Notes: generated from the letters alone by a model not told the origin. Counted from the stretch's first letter, positions 17,459-26,564 are shown. The stretch is DNA of 64,000 nucleotides from Flagellimonas allohymeniacidonis (GCF_004296335.1 NZ_SGIU01000001.1:223194-287193); one strand, 5' to 3'. Numbers and translations: made by a program.

Positions 17459-18505
17459 ATGAAAAAAGTAGTGACCTTTGGGGAAATTATGCTTCGTCTG
17501 GCCCCTCCAGGATTTTTAAGGTTTTCACAGGCTAATACTTTTGATGTAATTTACGGAGGTGGCGAGTCCAATGTTGCGGTGTCATTGGCCAATTATGGCG
17601 TACCGGTCGATTTTGTGACCAGACTTCCCAACAACGACCTGGGTCAATGTGCACTGATGGAAATGCGAAAGCGCGGTGTAGGAACCGATAAGATGATTTT
17701 TGGGGGAGACCGCTTGGGAATCTATTTCTTGGAAACGGGGGCCGTAAGCCGTGGAAGCAAGGTTGTCTATGATCGTGCGCATTCCGCCATGGCCGAAATT
17801 GAAAAAGGAATGGTCGACTGGAAGTCGGTTTTTAAGGGAGTTGAATGGTTCCACTGGACCGGTATTACCCCGGCAATTTCCCAAGGCGCAGCGGATGCTT
17901 GTTTGGAAGCTGTAAGGACGGCCAGTGATATGGATGTGACCGTCTCAACGGACCTGAACTACAGGGCTAAACTTTGGAAATATTGCGATGATGCCAAGAG
18001 AGAGGAAATCATGTCCGAACTGACATCTTATTGCGATATTGTATTGGGAAATGAGGAGGATGCTGAAAAGCATTTTGGCATCAGACCGGAAGGCTTGGAC
18101 ATTACTACCCAAGGGGAACATGTTAAAGCAGAGGCGTTCCTTTCCGTTTGCCAACAAATGATGAAACGGTTCCCAAGGGCGAAAAAAGTGATAACCACCC
18201 TAAGAGGTTCATTGTCGGCATCCCATAACACTTGGGCTGGAGTACTTTATGATGGCGAGACGATGTATAAATCCCCGGAGTATCAAATCACCCATATCGT
18301 TGATCGTGTTGGTGGAGGTGATTCATTCATGGGAGGATTGATATATGGATTGCTCAAGTACCCGGAAGATGACCAGAATGCACTGAACTTTGCTGTGGCC
18401 GCCTCATGTCTCAAGCATACCATAAAAGGTGATGCCAATTTGGTGACCGTGGCCGAAGTTGAAAAATTGATGGGTGGAGATGCATCCGGTAGGGTAGCTA
18501 GATAG
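17459..18505 (+). CDS. kdgK: 2-keto-3-deoxygluconate kinase
   Basis: The 348-residue protein is a PfkB-type kinase with VTFGEIMLRLAPPG at the start, YGGGESNVAVSLA near 30-45 and the second signature DRVGGGDSFMGGLIYG, in which Asp288 is the predicted base. It phosphorylates KDG at position 6, making KDPG for the aldolase encoded 7 bp downstream. The gene order SDR, KdgK, KDPG aldolase makes the call secure. It is a paralogue of the kinase at 851-1864. Confidence 0.93.
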   Translation: MKKVVTFGEIMLRLAPPGFLRFSQANTFDVIYGGGESNVAVSLANYGVPVDFVTRLPNNDLGQCALMEMRKRGVGTDKMIFGGDRLGIYFLETGAVSRGSKVVYDRAHSAMAEIEKGMVDWKSVFKGVEWFHWTGITPAISQGAADACLEAVRTASDMDVTVSTDLNYRAKLWKYCDDAKREEIMSELTSYCDIVLGNEEDAEKHFGIRPEGLDITTQGEHVKAEAFLSVCQQMMKRFPRAKKVITTLRGSLSASHNTWAGVLYDGETMYKSPEYQITHIVDRVGGGDSFMGGLIYGLLKYPEDDQNALNFAVAASCLKHTIKGDANLVTVAEVEKLMGGDASGRVAR

Positions 18506-18512
18506 TTTTATT

Positions 18513-19181
18513 ATGGCACAATATTCAAGAATTGAAGTAGTAAATACCATGAGTGGTACCGGCATGGTGCCCCTTTTTTACCATCCTGATGTTGAATTGG
18601 GGAAAAAAGTAATCAAAGCTTGCTATGATGGTGGAGCAAGGTTGATGGAGTTCACGGCAAGAGGTGATTTTGCTTTTGAGGTTTTTTCCGAATTGAACAA
18701 ATATTCAGTGGACAAACTACCGGGAATGATGATGGGCGTTGGTTCTATAACGGATGCCGCGGCCGCTTCAATGTTCATGCAGATGGGAGCTAATTTCATT
18801 GTAACACCTTCATTTCGCGAAGACATTGCTATTGTATGCAATAGACGAAAAGTACTCTGGTCCCCAGGCTGTGGTTCATTGACTGAAATCAATAAAGCTG
18901 AAGAAATGGGCTGTGAGATAGTCAAACTTTTTCCAGGCTCAACCTATGGGCCAAGTTTTGTAAAGGCAATAAAAGGTCCACAACCCTGGACCAACATCAT
19001 GCCAACAGGAGGGGTAAGCACTGAAGAAGATAACCTTAGGGCTTGGTTTGAAGCTGGGGTAACCTGCGTGGGCATGGGGTCAAAGTTGATAAGTAAGGAA
19101 ATTTTGGACAATGAAGACTTTGAAGCCCTGGAAAATTTGGTTAGAAAAACATTGGGTACCATTATCAAGATAAGAAATTGA
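18513..19181 (+). CDS. kdgA: KDPG aldolase (2-keto-3-deoxy-6-phosphogluconate aldolase)
   Basis: The 222-residue protein is a class I aldolase of the Eda family. Glu46 in LMEFTARG is the expected general acid/base, Lys138 in EIVKLFPGS is the Schiff-base lysine, and PTGGVS binds phosphate. It splits KDPG into pyruvate and glyceraldehyde-3-phosphate, the last step of alginate breakdown. The gene follows kdgK by 7 bp and is followed after 4 bp by the NRAMP-fold transporter, so all are probably one transcript. Confidence 0.93.
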   Translation: MAQYSRIEVVNTMSGTGMVPLFYHPDVELGKKVIKACYDGGARLMEFTARGDFAFEVFSELNKYSVDKLPGMMMGVGSITDAAAASMFMQMGANFIVTPSFREDIAIVCNRRKVLWSPGCGSLTEINKAEEMGCEIVKLFPGSTYGPSFVKAIKGPQPWTNIMPTGGVSTEEDNLRAWFEAGVTCVGMGSKLISKEILDNEDFEALENLVRKTLGTIIKIRN

Positions 19182-19185
19182 ATAA

Positions 19186-20463
19186 GTGAACAATCAACCA
19201 CCGGACAAGAATTCATTGGTGAAAAAACTACTTGCCATTGTATTGGCATTTGGTCCTGGCATTTTTGCTATTGGGTATACGATTGGTACGGGAAGTGTCA
19301 CCTCAATGATTGTTGCTGGGAGCACCTATGGAATGCAATTGTTATGGGTTTTACTGTTAAGTTGCCTCTTTTCAGGGATTCTCATATATGTTTATGGTAA
19401 TTACACCCTGATAACGGGAGAAACTGCCTTATTTGCCTTTAAAAAACATCTCAAATGGGGAAAGGCCATGGCCATCCTTATCATTATTGGAATCGCTTTC
19501 GGTCAATGGAATTCCTTGATGGGCATCATGGGCATTTCTTCGAATATTATATATGAAATATTTGCAATTTATTTTCCACAGATTTCCCAAAACAAATATG
19601 AATTTGTAATAGGTATTGCTGCAGTGGTAACCGCTATATTTTATGCCCTGCTTTTGGTTGGTAAATACACCTTCTTCGAAAAAATCCTTGTCATTTTTGT
19701 CACCATCATGGGACTTTCTTTCTTAATATCCCTGTTTATGGTATATCCTATGCCTTTGGATGTAATAAAAGGACTAGTTCCTAGTGTTCCAGAGGTGCAA
19801 GGCGGTAAAATGTTGGTTGCTGCATTTGTTGGAACAACCATGGCTGCTGCGACCTTTTTATCCCGTCCACTTTTTGTAAAAGGCAAAGGCTGGACCATCA
19901 AAAATCTGAAACAACAAAAAAAAGATGCCATCACAGCGGCAATTTTGGTTTTTGTAATAAGTGCAACCATTATGGCCGTAGCTACAGGGGCCCTTTTTTA
20001 CGATGGTAAACCGGTGACACAAGTCTTGGATATGGTAAATACTTTGGAACCAGTTGCTGGTAAATTTGCCCTGACCCTTTTCTTTTTTGGGACACTTAGT
20101 GCAGGCCTTTCTTCAATTTTTCCGATTTTGTTGATAGTACCTATTTTGATCGCTGACTATCAATCTGGGGAGTTGGACACCAGCTCAAGACAGTTTAAAA
20201 TCATTACGGCATTTGCCTGTCTTTTCGCTATGATAGTACCAATCTTTGGCTCAAATCCTGTTGAGATGCAGATTTTATCACAGATTTTCAACGTATTTGT
20301 ATTGCCTTTGGTCATCTTTGGAATCATCTTCTTGATAAACAACAGACAATTAATGCAGGGATACAAAACAGGTAGGTCGATTAACATAGGTCTAATAGCC
20401 GCTCTGTTCTTTTCCTTGATTATATCCTACAATGGGATACTTGCTCTAATCAACTATTTCTAG
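19186..20463 (+). CDS. NRAMP-fold membrane transporter lacking the canonical metal-binding motif
   Basis: The 425-residue protein starts with GTG, 4 bp after the aldolase stop, and has about 11 membrane helices in the NRAMP (LeuT-like) layout. The first helix reads FGPGIFAIGYTIGTGSV where metal-transporting NRAMPs have a DPGN motif, and the sixth-helix region (GTTMAAATFLSRPLF) lacks the MPH methionine and histidine. The residues that bind Mn or Fe are therefore missing, so divalent metal transport is doubtful despite the family name. Its operon partners process uronates, so an organic acid, sugar acid or Mg-like cargo is possible. The substrate is unknown. Confidence 0.78.
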   Translation: MNNQPPDKNSLVKKLLAIVLAFGPGIFAIGYTIGTGSVTSMIVAGSTYGMQLLWVLLLSCLFSGILIYVYGNYTLITGETALFAFKKHLKWGKAMAILIIIGIAFGQWNSLMGIMGISSNIIYEIFAIYFPQISQNKYEFVIGIAAVVTAIFYALLLVGKYTFFEKILVIFVTIMGLSFLISLFMVYPMPLDVIKGLVPSVPEVQGGKMLVAAFVGTTMAAATFLSRPLFVKGKGWTIKNLKQQKKDAITAAILVFVISATIMAVATGALFYDGKPVTQVLDMVNTLEPVAGKFALTLFFFGTLSAGLSSIFPILLIVPILIADYQSGELDTSSRQFKIITAFACLFAMIVPIFGSNPVEMQILSQIFNVFVLPLVIFGIIFLINNRQLMQGYKTGRSINIGLIAALFFSLIISYNGILALINYF

Positions 20464-20565
20464 AAAATAAATAGTCTAGCTTGTATTTCATTGCTCATTG
20501 AATATGATTCTAAAAAGCGTATTTATTCAGTACCGGGTTTGGCCAGTGGTATTAAATCCAAATCG

Positions 20566-21318
20566 CTATTGCGATTTTTGTGATTCCTTCTTTTTTGATT
20601 CGATAAAACTGTATATCCTCGCACTCAAACCCTCTAGTTGGTCGACAATGTAAGCAGGTTCCAAAAGCTGGCACTCATGAACCGATTTGCGGGTGACTTT
20701 ATTCGTCACAGCAAAAACAGTCATATTGGCATTTTGAGCGGCTTTTATTCCATTTACGGAATCTTCAATTACCAAACATTCATCGGATTGTAAACCCAAT
20801 CTTTTTTTGGCCAAATCGTAAATCTCTGGGTCCGGCTTCCCATTTTTTACATCATCCCTCGTGAGAACCAAATTGAACTTTTCGTGAATCCCCATAATTG
20901 AGGTAATTCGTTTAGCCTCGGGCAAATGGGACATGGTTGCTAGTACCACTGAAAGTTCGTCGGAATATACTTTATGGAAAAGACCAAGTGTGAAAGTGCA
21001 AAAATGTTGTGAGAGAAGATCCGTATCTTCTAAGATTGACCTATATTCCTCCAACCGTTTTTCAATTAACTGTTCACCTATTAATTCTAGATCATTGGTT
21101 TTCAGATGGCTTCCCAATTCCTCAGAAAAGTGATTGGCAAGGCCCCGAACCACTTCGCTTCGCGAAAGACCCACAAATTGACCGAAAATATCCAAAACGT
21201 TACTTTCACTTATTTGGCCTTTGGTTAGGTAGTGTATGGCCTTGGCGTAAGAAGTTGCTTTTAATACCTCAGTCTGGATCAGTGTACCGTCAAGGTCAAA
21301 AATTACAGCCTTTATCAT
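20566..21318 (-). CDS. HAD-superfamily hydrolase (beta-phosphoglucomutase/phosphatase-like)
   Basis: The 250-residue protein has the HAD motifs: FDLDGTLIQTE at the start (Asp8 nucleophile, Asp10 acid/base), a helical cap of about 80 residues, a motif II Thr in LATMS, the motif III Lys in KNGKPDPEIY and VIEDSVNGIKAA. The layout is that of subfamily IA phosphatases and beta-phosphoglucomutases. The substrate cannot be told. The gene converges on the NRAMP gene with a 102 bp gap and stands apart from the regulon sites that begin at 21974. Confidence 0.8.
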   Translation of the reverse strand: MIKAVIFDLDGTLIQTEVLKATSYAKAIHYLTKGQISESNVLDIFGQFVGLSRSEVVRGLANHFSEELGSHLKTNDLELIGEQLIEKRLEEYRSILEDTDLLSQHFCTFTLGLFHKVYSDELSVVLATMSHLPEAKRITSIMGIHEKFNLVLTRDDVKNGKPDPEIYDLAKKRLGLQSDECLVIEDSVNGIKAAQNANMTVFAVTNKVTRKSVHECQLLEPAYIVDQLEGLSARIYSFIESKKKESQKSQ

Positions 21319-21493
21319 TGTGTTTTGTCAATGGTTAAAGGTAAACTTTTTGATAAGAGCTACGCAGAAAAATAACCTGTCAGAGACAATAGAAGATAAA
21401 ACTTTCTAGCAAAGCCTTTTGGTCCAATTTCAAAGTTTGGAAATTCGAAAAAATGGTTGTCCATTAACGGACATTAAACCCTAATGGCACGGA

Positions 21494-21925
21494 TCATACC
21501 TTTTTATCGGGTTTATGTTTCCTCAAAATGCTACCGGCGTAGTTGAAGATTTCAGTCTTTAGGTTTTGAAAATCCCCAAGACACTCTTTCACTTCGGATT
21601 TGATCTCATCATGTTTTCCAAAGTAGACTTGGTCGCAGAACCTATCATCACGTTCGAGCATACCCCCAAGTTGGCTCTCGTGCTCGGAAAGGGTGTTAAC
21701 AACCTCGTCCTTACGTTGGCAAACTTCCTTTATTCTTGATTTATAATCCATAAGTCGTTCAAACAAGTTGGGGGTGTTGGGTTCAAAAACATAGGAATTC
21801 AACAATCTCTCAATAAAGAGAAGTTCATCCTCCATATGCAAAAATTGAGATTTCCATGTAGTGGATTCCCAGTGAAGTTCCTCTGCTTCGTTTATGCGAT
21901 TTGATTTTGTTACTGAATTTTTCAT
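21494..21925 (-). CDS. Small helical coiled-coil protein, paralogue of the gene at 34284
   Basis: The 143-residue protein has no signal peptide or cysteine-rich motif and is predicted to be almost wholly helical and acidic/basic, with heptad-like spacing. It resembles the protein at 34284: both have a W-K-S core (ELHWESTTWKSQFLHMEDEL here, ELYASSKEWKSDLDFFREDL there) followed by LL or LM and a Y/F-rich turn. I do not recognise a named family. Its start lies 49 bp from palindrome R1 (21974), with a weak -7 box 23 bp from that site, so it probably belongs to the island regulon. A structural or stress role is only a guess. Confidence 0.7.
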   Translation of the reverse strand: MKNSVTKSNRINEAEELHWESTTWKSQFLHMEDELLFIERLLNSYVFEPNTPNLFERLMDYKSRIKEVCQRKDEVVNTLSEHESQLGGMLERDDRFCDQVYFGKHDEIKSEVKECLGDFQNLKTEIFNYAGSILRKHKPDKKV

Positions 21926-21942
21926 GAGCCAAACTTTAACCC

Positions 21943-21985
21943 ATAAAATAGGAATGCGTTGACTAAACTAAAATGACTCAGGTCA
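21943..21985 (-). promoter_or_regulatory. Regulon site R1 (TGACTCAGGTCA) with weak leftward -7 box
   Basis: The palindrome is at 21974-21985. Leftward, TATTTTAT (21950 to 21943) begins exactly 23 bp from its edge and precedes the coiled-coil gene. It keeps the T/A frame of TAnnTTTG but misses two positions. Confidence 0.6.
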
Positions 21986-22069
21986 GTGCTGCCCAACGCT
22001 AATTAGAGAGAGTTTTTTGTTGATTCATTAAGGAAAAAAGCGAATCTCTTTGGTAGGATGCTATGCAGT

Positions 22070-22112
22070 TGACCGGGATCATTTTACAGTGGAACAGTGC
22101 GGTCTAATTTAG
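22070..22112 (+). promoter_or_regulatory. Regulon site R2 (TGACCGGGATCA) and -7 box for hsp20
   Basis: The palindrome is at 22070-22081 and TAATTTAG at 22105-22112, with a 23 bp spacer. The predicted start near 22116 gives a 33-base leader for the Hsp20 gene. Confidence 0.75.
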
Positions 22113-22148
22113 CGCCAACTGATTTGTAGAACCCAAAAGATAAGTATC

Positions 22149-22613
22149 ATGTCATTAACAAAATTTAAAAGAAGACCATTCGGAAATCTGATGAGATCGA
22201 ATTTCTTTGATCTTGACGATTTCTTTGAAGATCGCATATGGAACAGTAGCATTTTAAAAGATCGCTTTTGGAATGGTAAGACCATGACCCCTGCCATGAA
22301 CATTAAGGAAACCGAAGAAGATTTTGAAATAGAATTGGCAGCTCCAGGATTCGCGAAAAAAGATTTTGAGGTCACCATCGATAATGGATGCCTAAATATC
22401 TCAGCTGAGAAATCGATAACTGAGGAAGAAAAAGAGAAGAACTACACGCGAAGAGAGTTTAGCTATAACTCCTTTGAACGCTCACTTCAATTACCTGAAA
22501 GTGTGAAGGAAGAAGCTGTTAAGGCCAAATATAACGATGGTATCTTGAGCTTTAAATTGGTAAAAAAGGAAGAAGCGAAAAAACAAAAACCTAAGGTTAT
22601 TGAGGTTTCATAA
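22149..22613 (+). CDS. hsp20: Hsp20/alpha-crystallin small heat-shock protein
   Basis: The 154-residue protein has the alpha-crystallin domain at about 45-140. It opens with PAMNIKETEEDFEIELAAPG, contains DFEVTIDNGCLNISAEK, and ends with the highly conserved YNDGILSFKL. These ATP-independent chaperones hold unfolding proteins in large oligomers in the cytoplasm. The N-terminal arm is rich in Phe and Arg, as usual. Regulon site R2 sits directly upstream, so it is probably induced with the rest of the island, like hspX in the mycobacterial dormancy regulon; that comparison is only an analogy. Confidence 0.93.
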   Translation: MSLTKFKRRPFGNLMRSNFFDLDDFFEDRIWNSSILKDRFWNGKTMTPAMNIKETEEDFEIELAAPGFAKKDFEVTIDNGCLNISAEKSITEEEKEKNYTRREFSYNSFERSLQLPESVKEEAVKAKYNDGILSFKLVKKEEAKKQKPKVIEVS

Positions 22614-22693
22614 AATAGTGTCTTTTTGTAAAATCCCTGTCCTCAGAATTCTGTAGTAGACCGCAAGAATTTTGTTGATGGGGATTCTCTTTA

Positions 22694-22736
22694 TGACAAT
22701 GGTCATACTTAAATGCAATGCAACCTATTACATTTG
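22694..22736 (+). promoter_or_regulatory. Regulon site R3 (TGACAATGGTCA) and perfect -7 box for the kinase/regulator operon
   Basis: The palindrome is at 22694-22705 and TACATTTG at 22729-22736, with a 23 bp spacer. The predicted start near 22740 gives a leader of about 160 bases. If the encoded CRP-type regulator binds here, the system is autoregulated. Confidence 0.82.
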
Positions 22737-22847
22737 AAAGAATACCAACCCCCGCTAGACCATCCGGGTTTTGCATGCGAACTTTGCATTTCTTTTAAGA
22801 GTTCGGAGCAAGGCCGTAAAGCACCATATTGAAACACCCCTAAGGTT

Positions 22848-22872
22848 ACCGTTCATCGGTCGGTTTTTTTTT
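22848..22872 (+). terminator. Possible leader terminator: short GC hairpin plus T9 before the kinase gene
   Basis: ACCG (22848-22851) can pair with CGGT (22857-22860, or 22861-22864 with a longer loop), followed by nine T residues (22864-22872). The stem is short, so this may be only a T-tract. If real, it would cut most transcripts from R3 to about 130 bases. Confidence 0.3.
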
Positions 22873-22900
22873 ACAAGGACAACACGGTAAATGCTTGCTT

Positions 22901-25483
22901 ATGACATCGCAGCAATATTTTCAAAAACAAAAGACAAGTCGCTCTGCTCTTTTTGAGAGTGACAGAAAGCTTCGGACGCTTGTTGCGAATCTCCCAGGTA
23001 TCGTATATCGATACAAAAACGATGAGGATTGGACCATTGAATTCATCAGCGAAGGATGTAAGAATTTAACCGGGTATTCACCAGAACAATTTATGGTTTC
23101 TCCGACAATCAGCTGGGGAAGCTTAATTCACCCAGAAGACCATAAAAGGGTAAAGGATTTAGTGAAAGAGGCGACGGAGCAAAACAAAAGATTTCATATT
23201 ACATACAGGATACTGGATATTGACAAAAAAGTGCGGTGGGTTCGGGAAACCGGTATTGGAATAGAGAGGAACGGAAAAGAGGCCTTTTTTTTGGAAGGGT
23301 TTATTCAGGACGTAACGGATATCATGGAACAGGGCGGTTCTCTCGAGGTCGCGGACCGAGCCCTAAATGCTGCAGGGAACGGGATTTTAGTTTCAGATGC
23401 GAACAAGAAGGGCTTTCCAATAATCTATGTCAACAAGGCCTTTGAAAAGATTACGGGATATTCTAGTGGGGAGGCCATGGGTCGAAACTGTAACTTTTTG
23501 CAGAGCCATGACCGAGACCAGGAAGAAATTGAGACCATACGTCGTGCTCTCGCAAAAGGTGAAGCCTGCCATGTGATCATCCGAAATTATAAAAAAGATG
23601 GTACCCTCTTTTGGAATGAACTCTCGATAACTCCAGTAAAAGATCACGAAGGTAAACTCACCCATTTTATTGGAATTCAAAATGATGTCACCCATGGCAA
23701 GAATATGCAACTCTTGCGTAAGGCTAAGAATGACATTCTTGAAATGGTAGTGAAGAAGAAATCCTTAATCAGCATTACCACCCAGATCTTAGAAGTTCTC
23801 AAAGAATGGATAAAAGAGGGAATGTTTGCGCTCATGGTTATGGATGAGCATAAAAGAACTTTGCACCGAATGGCAGGTCTATCCTTGCCAGAAGCATTGG
23901 GTTCGGCCTTGGATGAAATACTTATCGGATCCAATTTTTGCTCGTGTACCCAAGTGGCTTTCCATAAGAAAAAGGAAATCGTGAAAGATATATTGGATGA
24001 GCCCCATTGGTCCAAATATCATGACATAGTAAAAGAAAGTGATGTATCGGCATGCTGGTCGTATCCCATGGTGGATGGCAATTACGATATTCTGGGTGTA
24101 CTATCCGTGTTTCACCCTAAAGCGGTCGCACCCACTAAAAATGAGGAGGAGTTGATTTTGGAAATGGTCGGTTTGGCCAGCTTGGCATTTGAACAGGCAA
24201 AGTCCCAAAAGCTCTTAAATGAAAGCCACGAACGCTTAGCGAATTACTCCAAGGGCCTAGAAAGGAAAGTGGAAAAACATACCAAGGAACTTCAAAAAGC
24301 CCTCAATGACCTAACAGTTTCCAACTTCGAGCTTGTAAGTCAGACTGCTGAAGCCAAAGAAGCGGAAAAAAGGGCCGAAACCAGTGAGGCCATGTTTTTG
24401 GCCATTGCCAAAAAATTTCCGAAAGGAGCCATATTGTTGGTCGATGACAAGATGTATATCCACTTTATGGAGGGGTCGGAGCTGCAAAGTATTCAAAAGC
24501 AGATAAGGGATAATGGAGGAGTGAAAATTGCTGACCTCAAAGATTTTTCTGAACAGCGCAAGGAGATTTTCAAAAGGTACATAAAGCGAACCCTGGATGG
24601 AGAACACTTAAGTTTTGAAACGGAATATAAGCGCATTCCCTATGTTATCAATACCACTCCGCTTTCCACCGAAAATGGTAATATTTCTCATGCCCTCTTG
24701 GTTTTGTTGAACATTTCGGACCGAAAAAAAAATGAGACCAAAATGCTTGAAAATCTAAAAAGGGAAAGGGAACTCAGCGAACTGAAATCTCGATTTATTA
24801 GTACCGCTTCGCATGAGTTTAGAACTCCGCTCAGTGTTATTCTTTCTTCTGCCACCTTGATTGAAAAACAAAATGAGGTAGGTCAGGAAGAGCGAAGACT
24901 TCGACATTTGATGCGAATACGGTCCAACGTTCAACACTTGGTATCCATTTTGAATGACTTCCTTTCCTTGAGTAAGCTAGACGAAGGAAAGACCCTTGCC
25001 CAGCCGGAGTATTTTGATATCATCGATCTTTCAAAAAACATTATAGAAGAAATCGAGGTCAGTAAAAAAGCGGGGCAAAAAATTACACTGGATAGCAATG
25101 GCGCGCATATTAGCGTGTACCTGGACCCTAAATTAATGCGCCATATCCTTCTAAACCTCTTGAGCAATGCTGTAAAATATTCTGAGGAAAATAGTCCAAT
25201 ACTTCTTAAGATCCATGATGGATTATATGAAGTGTTCCTGACGGTTGAGGATAAAGGAATAGGGATTCCCATAGAAGAACAGCAACATTTGTTTCAACGG
25301 TTTTTCCGAGCAAAAAATAGCGTTAACATTGCAGGAACCGGTCTTGGATTGCACATTGTAAAACAATACACCGAACTCATGAATGGGAAGCTGAATTTTA
25401 CAAGTGAAGAAAACAAAGGGAGCACTTTTACCCTGAAATTCCCCAAAAAAGTTAATAGCCATGAAGAAAGTATTAGTAATTGA
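22901..25483 (+). CDS. Hybrid-sensor histidine kinase PAS-LOV-GAF-PAS-HisKA-HATPase (putative blue-light sensor)
   Basis: The protein has 860 residues from the ATG (a TTG lies 6 bp earlier) and no membrane segments. Domains in order are PAS with PAC (about 20-140), a LOV domain (150-266), GAF (293-433), a coiled coil (440-498), a third PAS (498-608), HisKA (628-695) with His638 in SHEFRTPL, and HATPase with DKGIG and GTGLGL. The LOV domain has GRNCNFLQS with the photoactive Cys197, plus Asn178, Asn239 and Gln260 in IGIQNDVT, the full FMN set of blue-light LOV receptors. It should therefore bind FMN and form a cysteine adduct in light. Redox sensing through FMN is an alternative. The gene overlaps the next by 23 bp, so the two form one signalling pair. 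Confidence 0.9.
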   Translation: MTSQQYFQKQKTSRSALFESDRKLRTLVANLPGIVYRYKNDEDWTIEFISEGCKNLTGYSPEQFMVSPTISWGSLIHPEDHKRVKDLVKEATEQNKRFHITYRILDIDKKVRWVRETGIGIERNGKEAFFLEGFIQDVTDIMEQGGSLEVADRALNAAGNGILVSDANKKGFPIIYVNKAFEKITGYSSGEAMGRNCNFLQSHDRDQEEIETIRRALAKGEACHVIIRNYKKDGTLFWNELSITPVKDHEGKLTHFIGIQNDVTHGKNMQLLRKAKNDILEMVVKKKSLISITTQILEVLKEWIKEGMFALMVMDEHKRTLHRMAGLSLPEALGSALDEILIGSNFCSCTQVAFHKKKEIVKDILDEPHWSKYHDIVKESDVSACWSYPMVDGNYDILGVLSVFHPKAVAPTKNEEELILEMVGLASLAFEQAKSQKLLNESHERLANYSKGLERKVEKHTKELQKALNDLTVSNFELVSQTAEAKEAEKRAETSEAMFLAIAKKFPKGAILLVDDKMYIHFMEGSELQSIQKQIRDNGGVKIADLKDFSEQRKEIFKRYIKRTLDGEHLSFETEYKRIPYVINTTPLSTENGNISHALLVLLNISDRKKNETKMLENLKRERELSELKSRFISTASHEFRTPLSVILSSATLIEKQNEVGQEERRLRHLMRIRSNVQHLVSILNDFLSLSKLDEGKTLAQPEYFDIIDLSKNIIEEIEVSKKAGQKITLDSNGAHISVYLDPKLMRHILLNLLSNAVKYSEENSPILLKIHDGLYEVFLTVEDKGIGIPIEEQQHLFQRFFRAKNSVNIAGTGLGLHIVKQYTELMNGKLNFTSEENKGSTFTLKFPKKVNSHEESISN

Positions 25484-26531
25484 AGACAATAGAGACGTTC
25501 GAGAGAACATTGTGGAGATTTTAGAACTGGCTAAGTATACTGTCTTGGCCGCTGAAAATGGATCTATCGGGATTCAAATCGCGAAGGCGGAATTACCAGA
25601 TATTATAGTAAGTGATATTATGATGCCTGGAGTGGATGGGTATTCCGTTCTGGAGACCTTGAACGAAGATGAAAATACAGCAGGTATTCCCTTTGTGTTC
25701 CTATCGGCCAAAGACAAACGAGAAGACATTCGCAAAGGAATGAGCCTGGGTGCCGATGATTATCTCTATAAGCCTTTTGAGGCTTATGAACTATTGGATG
25801 CGATTAAATTGCGCCTTAAGAAAAGTGATTTTCTGCAACGAAAGTTCTCAAAAACCACCCAAGGCATCAACAGTTTCTTCAAAAGTGCGTCGGAATATTT
25901 GGGAATGGAACTACTTTCAAAAAACCGAAAACTTCAAGAGTTTAGTAGTCGAGGAGAGATATTTCAGGAAGGAGATGCCGCCCATAACCTATATTTTATA
26001 GAAGAAGGAAGCGTAAAGACCCACAGAGTGACCGAAAGTGGTAAAGAAATGGTGACAGGAATGCACGGCAAAGGGGATTTCTTTGGTCAACTGTCCCTTT
26101 TGAATAAGTCTGGTACCTATCTTGAGACCGCCGTGGCTTTGGAAAAAACCAGGCTTTTGAGTATCCCCAAAGGCGATTTTACCAATTTGGTGTACAAAGA
26201 CCGTGAGGTATCCAATAAATTTCTTGATATCATATCGGATAGCATGGCCCATTTGCAAGAGCAATTGGTGGACATTGCCTATTCCTCGGTGAAACAACGG
26301 GCCGCCAAAGCTCTTCTGGAATTGCACGATAAGGGATTTATTCAGGACAGTAAACAAAAAGGGGTGGACATACTCCGTGAAGATCTAGCTTCTATGATTG
26401 GTACAGCAAAGGAAACTGCGATAAGGGCTTTGACAGAATTTAGGGAGCAAGGATTAGTGGGAGTGGGCAAGAAAAGGAGATTGATTCTATTGGATCGGAG
26501 TAAACTTCAACGCATTGCTGATTTTGGGTGA
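25461..26531 (+). CDS. Response regulator fused to a CRP/FNR-type DNA-binding module
   Basis: The 356-residue protein has a receiver domain (1-120: VIEDN, phosphoacceptor Asp52 in SDIMMPG, Lys104 in YKPF). A cNMP-binding-type beta-roll follows (about 158-250, IFQEGDAAHNLYFIEEGSVK), then the CRP dimer helix and an HTH (302-335). The recognition helix AKETAIRAL has Glu318 and Arg322, the pair that in CRP and FNR reads the TGA half-site. No cysteine cluster for an Fe-S centre is seen, so input comes from phosphorylation and perhaps a ligand. It overlaps the LOV kinase gene. I propose that it binds the TGAY-N4-RTCA sites throughout the island. A strong terminator follows. Confidence 0.88.
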   Translation: MKKVLVIEDNRDVRENIVEILELAKYTVLAAENGSIGIQIAKAELPDIIVSDIMMPGVDGYSVLETLNEDENTAGIPFVFLSAKDKREDIRKGMSLGADDYLYKPFEAYELLDAIKLRLKKSDFLQRKFSKTTQGINSFFKSASEYLGMELLSKNRKLQEFSSRGEIFQEGDAAHNLYFIEEGSVKTHRVTESGKEMVTGMHGKGDFFGQLSLLNKSGTYLETAVALEKTRLLSIPKGDFTNLVYKDREVSNKFLDIISDSMAHLQEQLVDIAYSSVKQRAAKALLELHDKGFIQDSKQKGVDILREDLASMIGTAKETAIRALTEFREQGLVGVGKKRRLILLDRSKLQRIADFG

Positions 26532-26564
26532 TAAGGATTAGCAAGATAAACCGCATAAAAACAA

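Noticed and set aside
21458..21473. Palindrome TGTCC-N6-GGACA after the coiled-coil gene
   Set aside because: The stem is only five bp, with no T-tract and no second copy seen, so neither terminator nor operator is supported.
22814..22894. A riboswitch in the kinase leader
   Set aside because: No consensus of FMN, TPP or other known riboswitch could be recognised.
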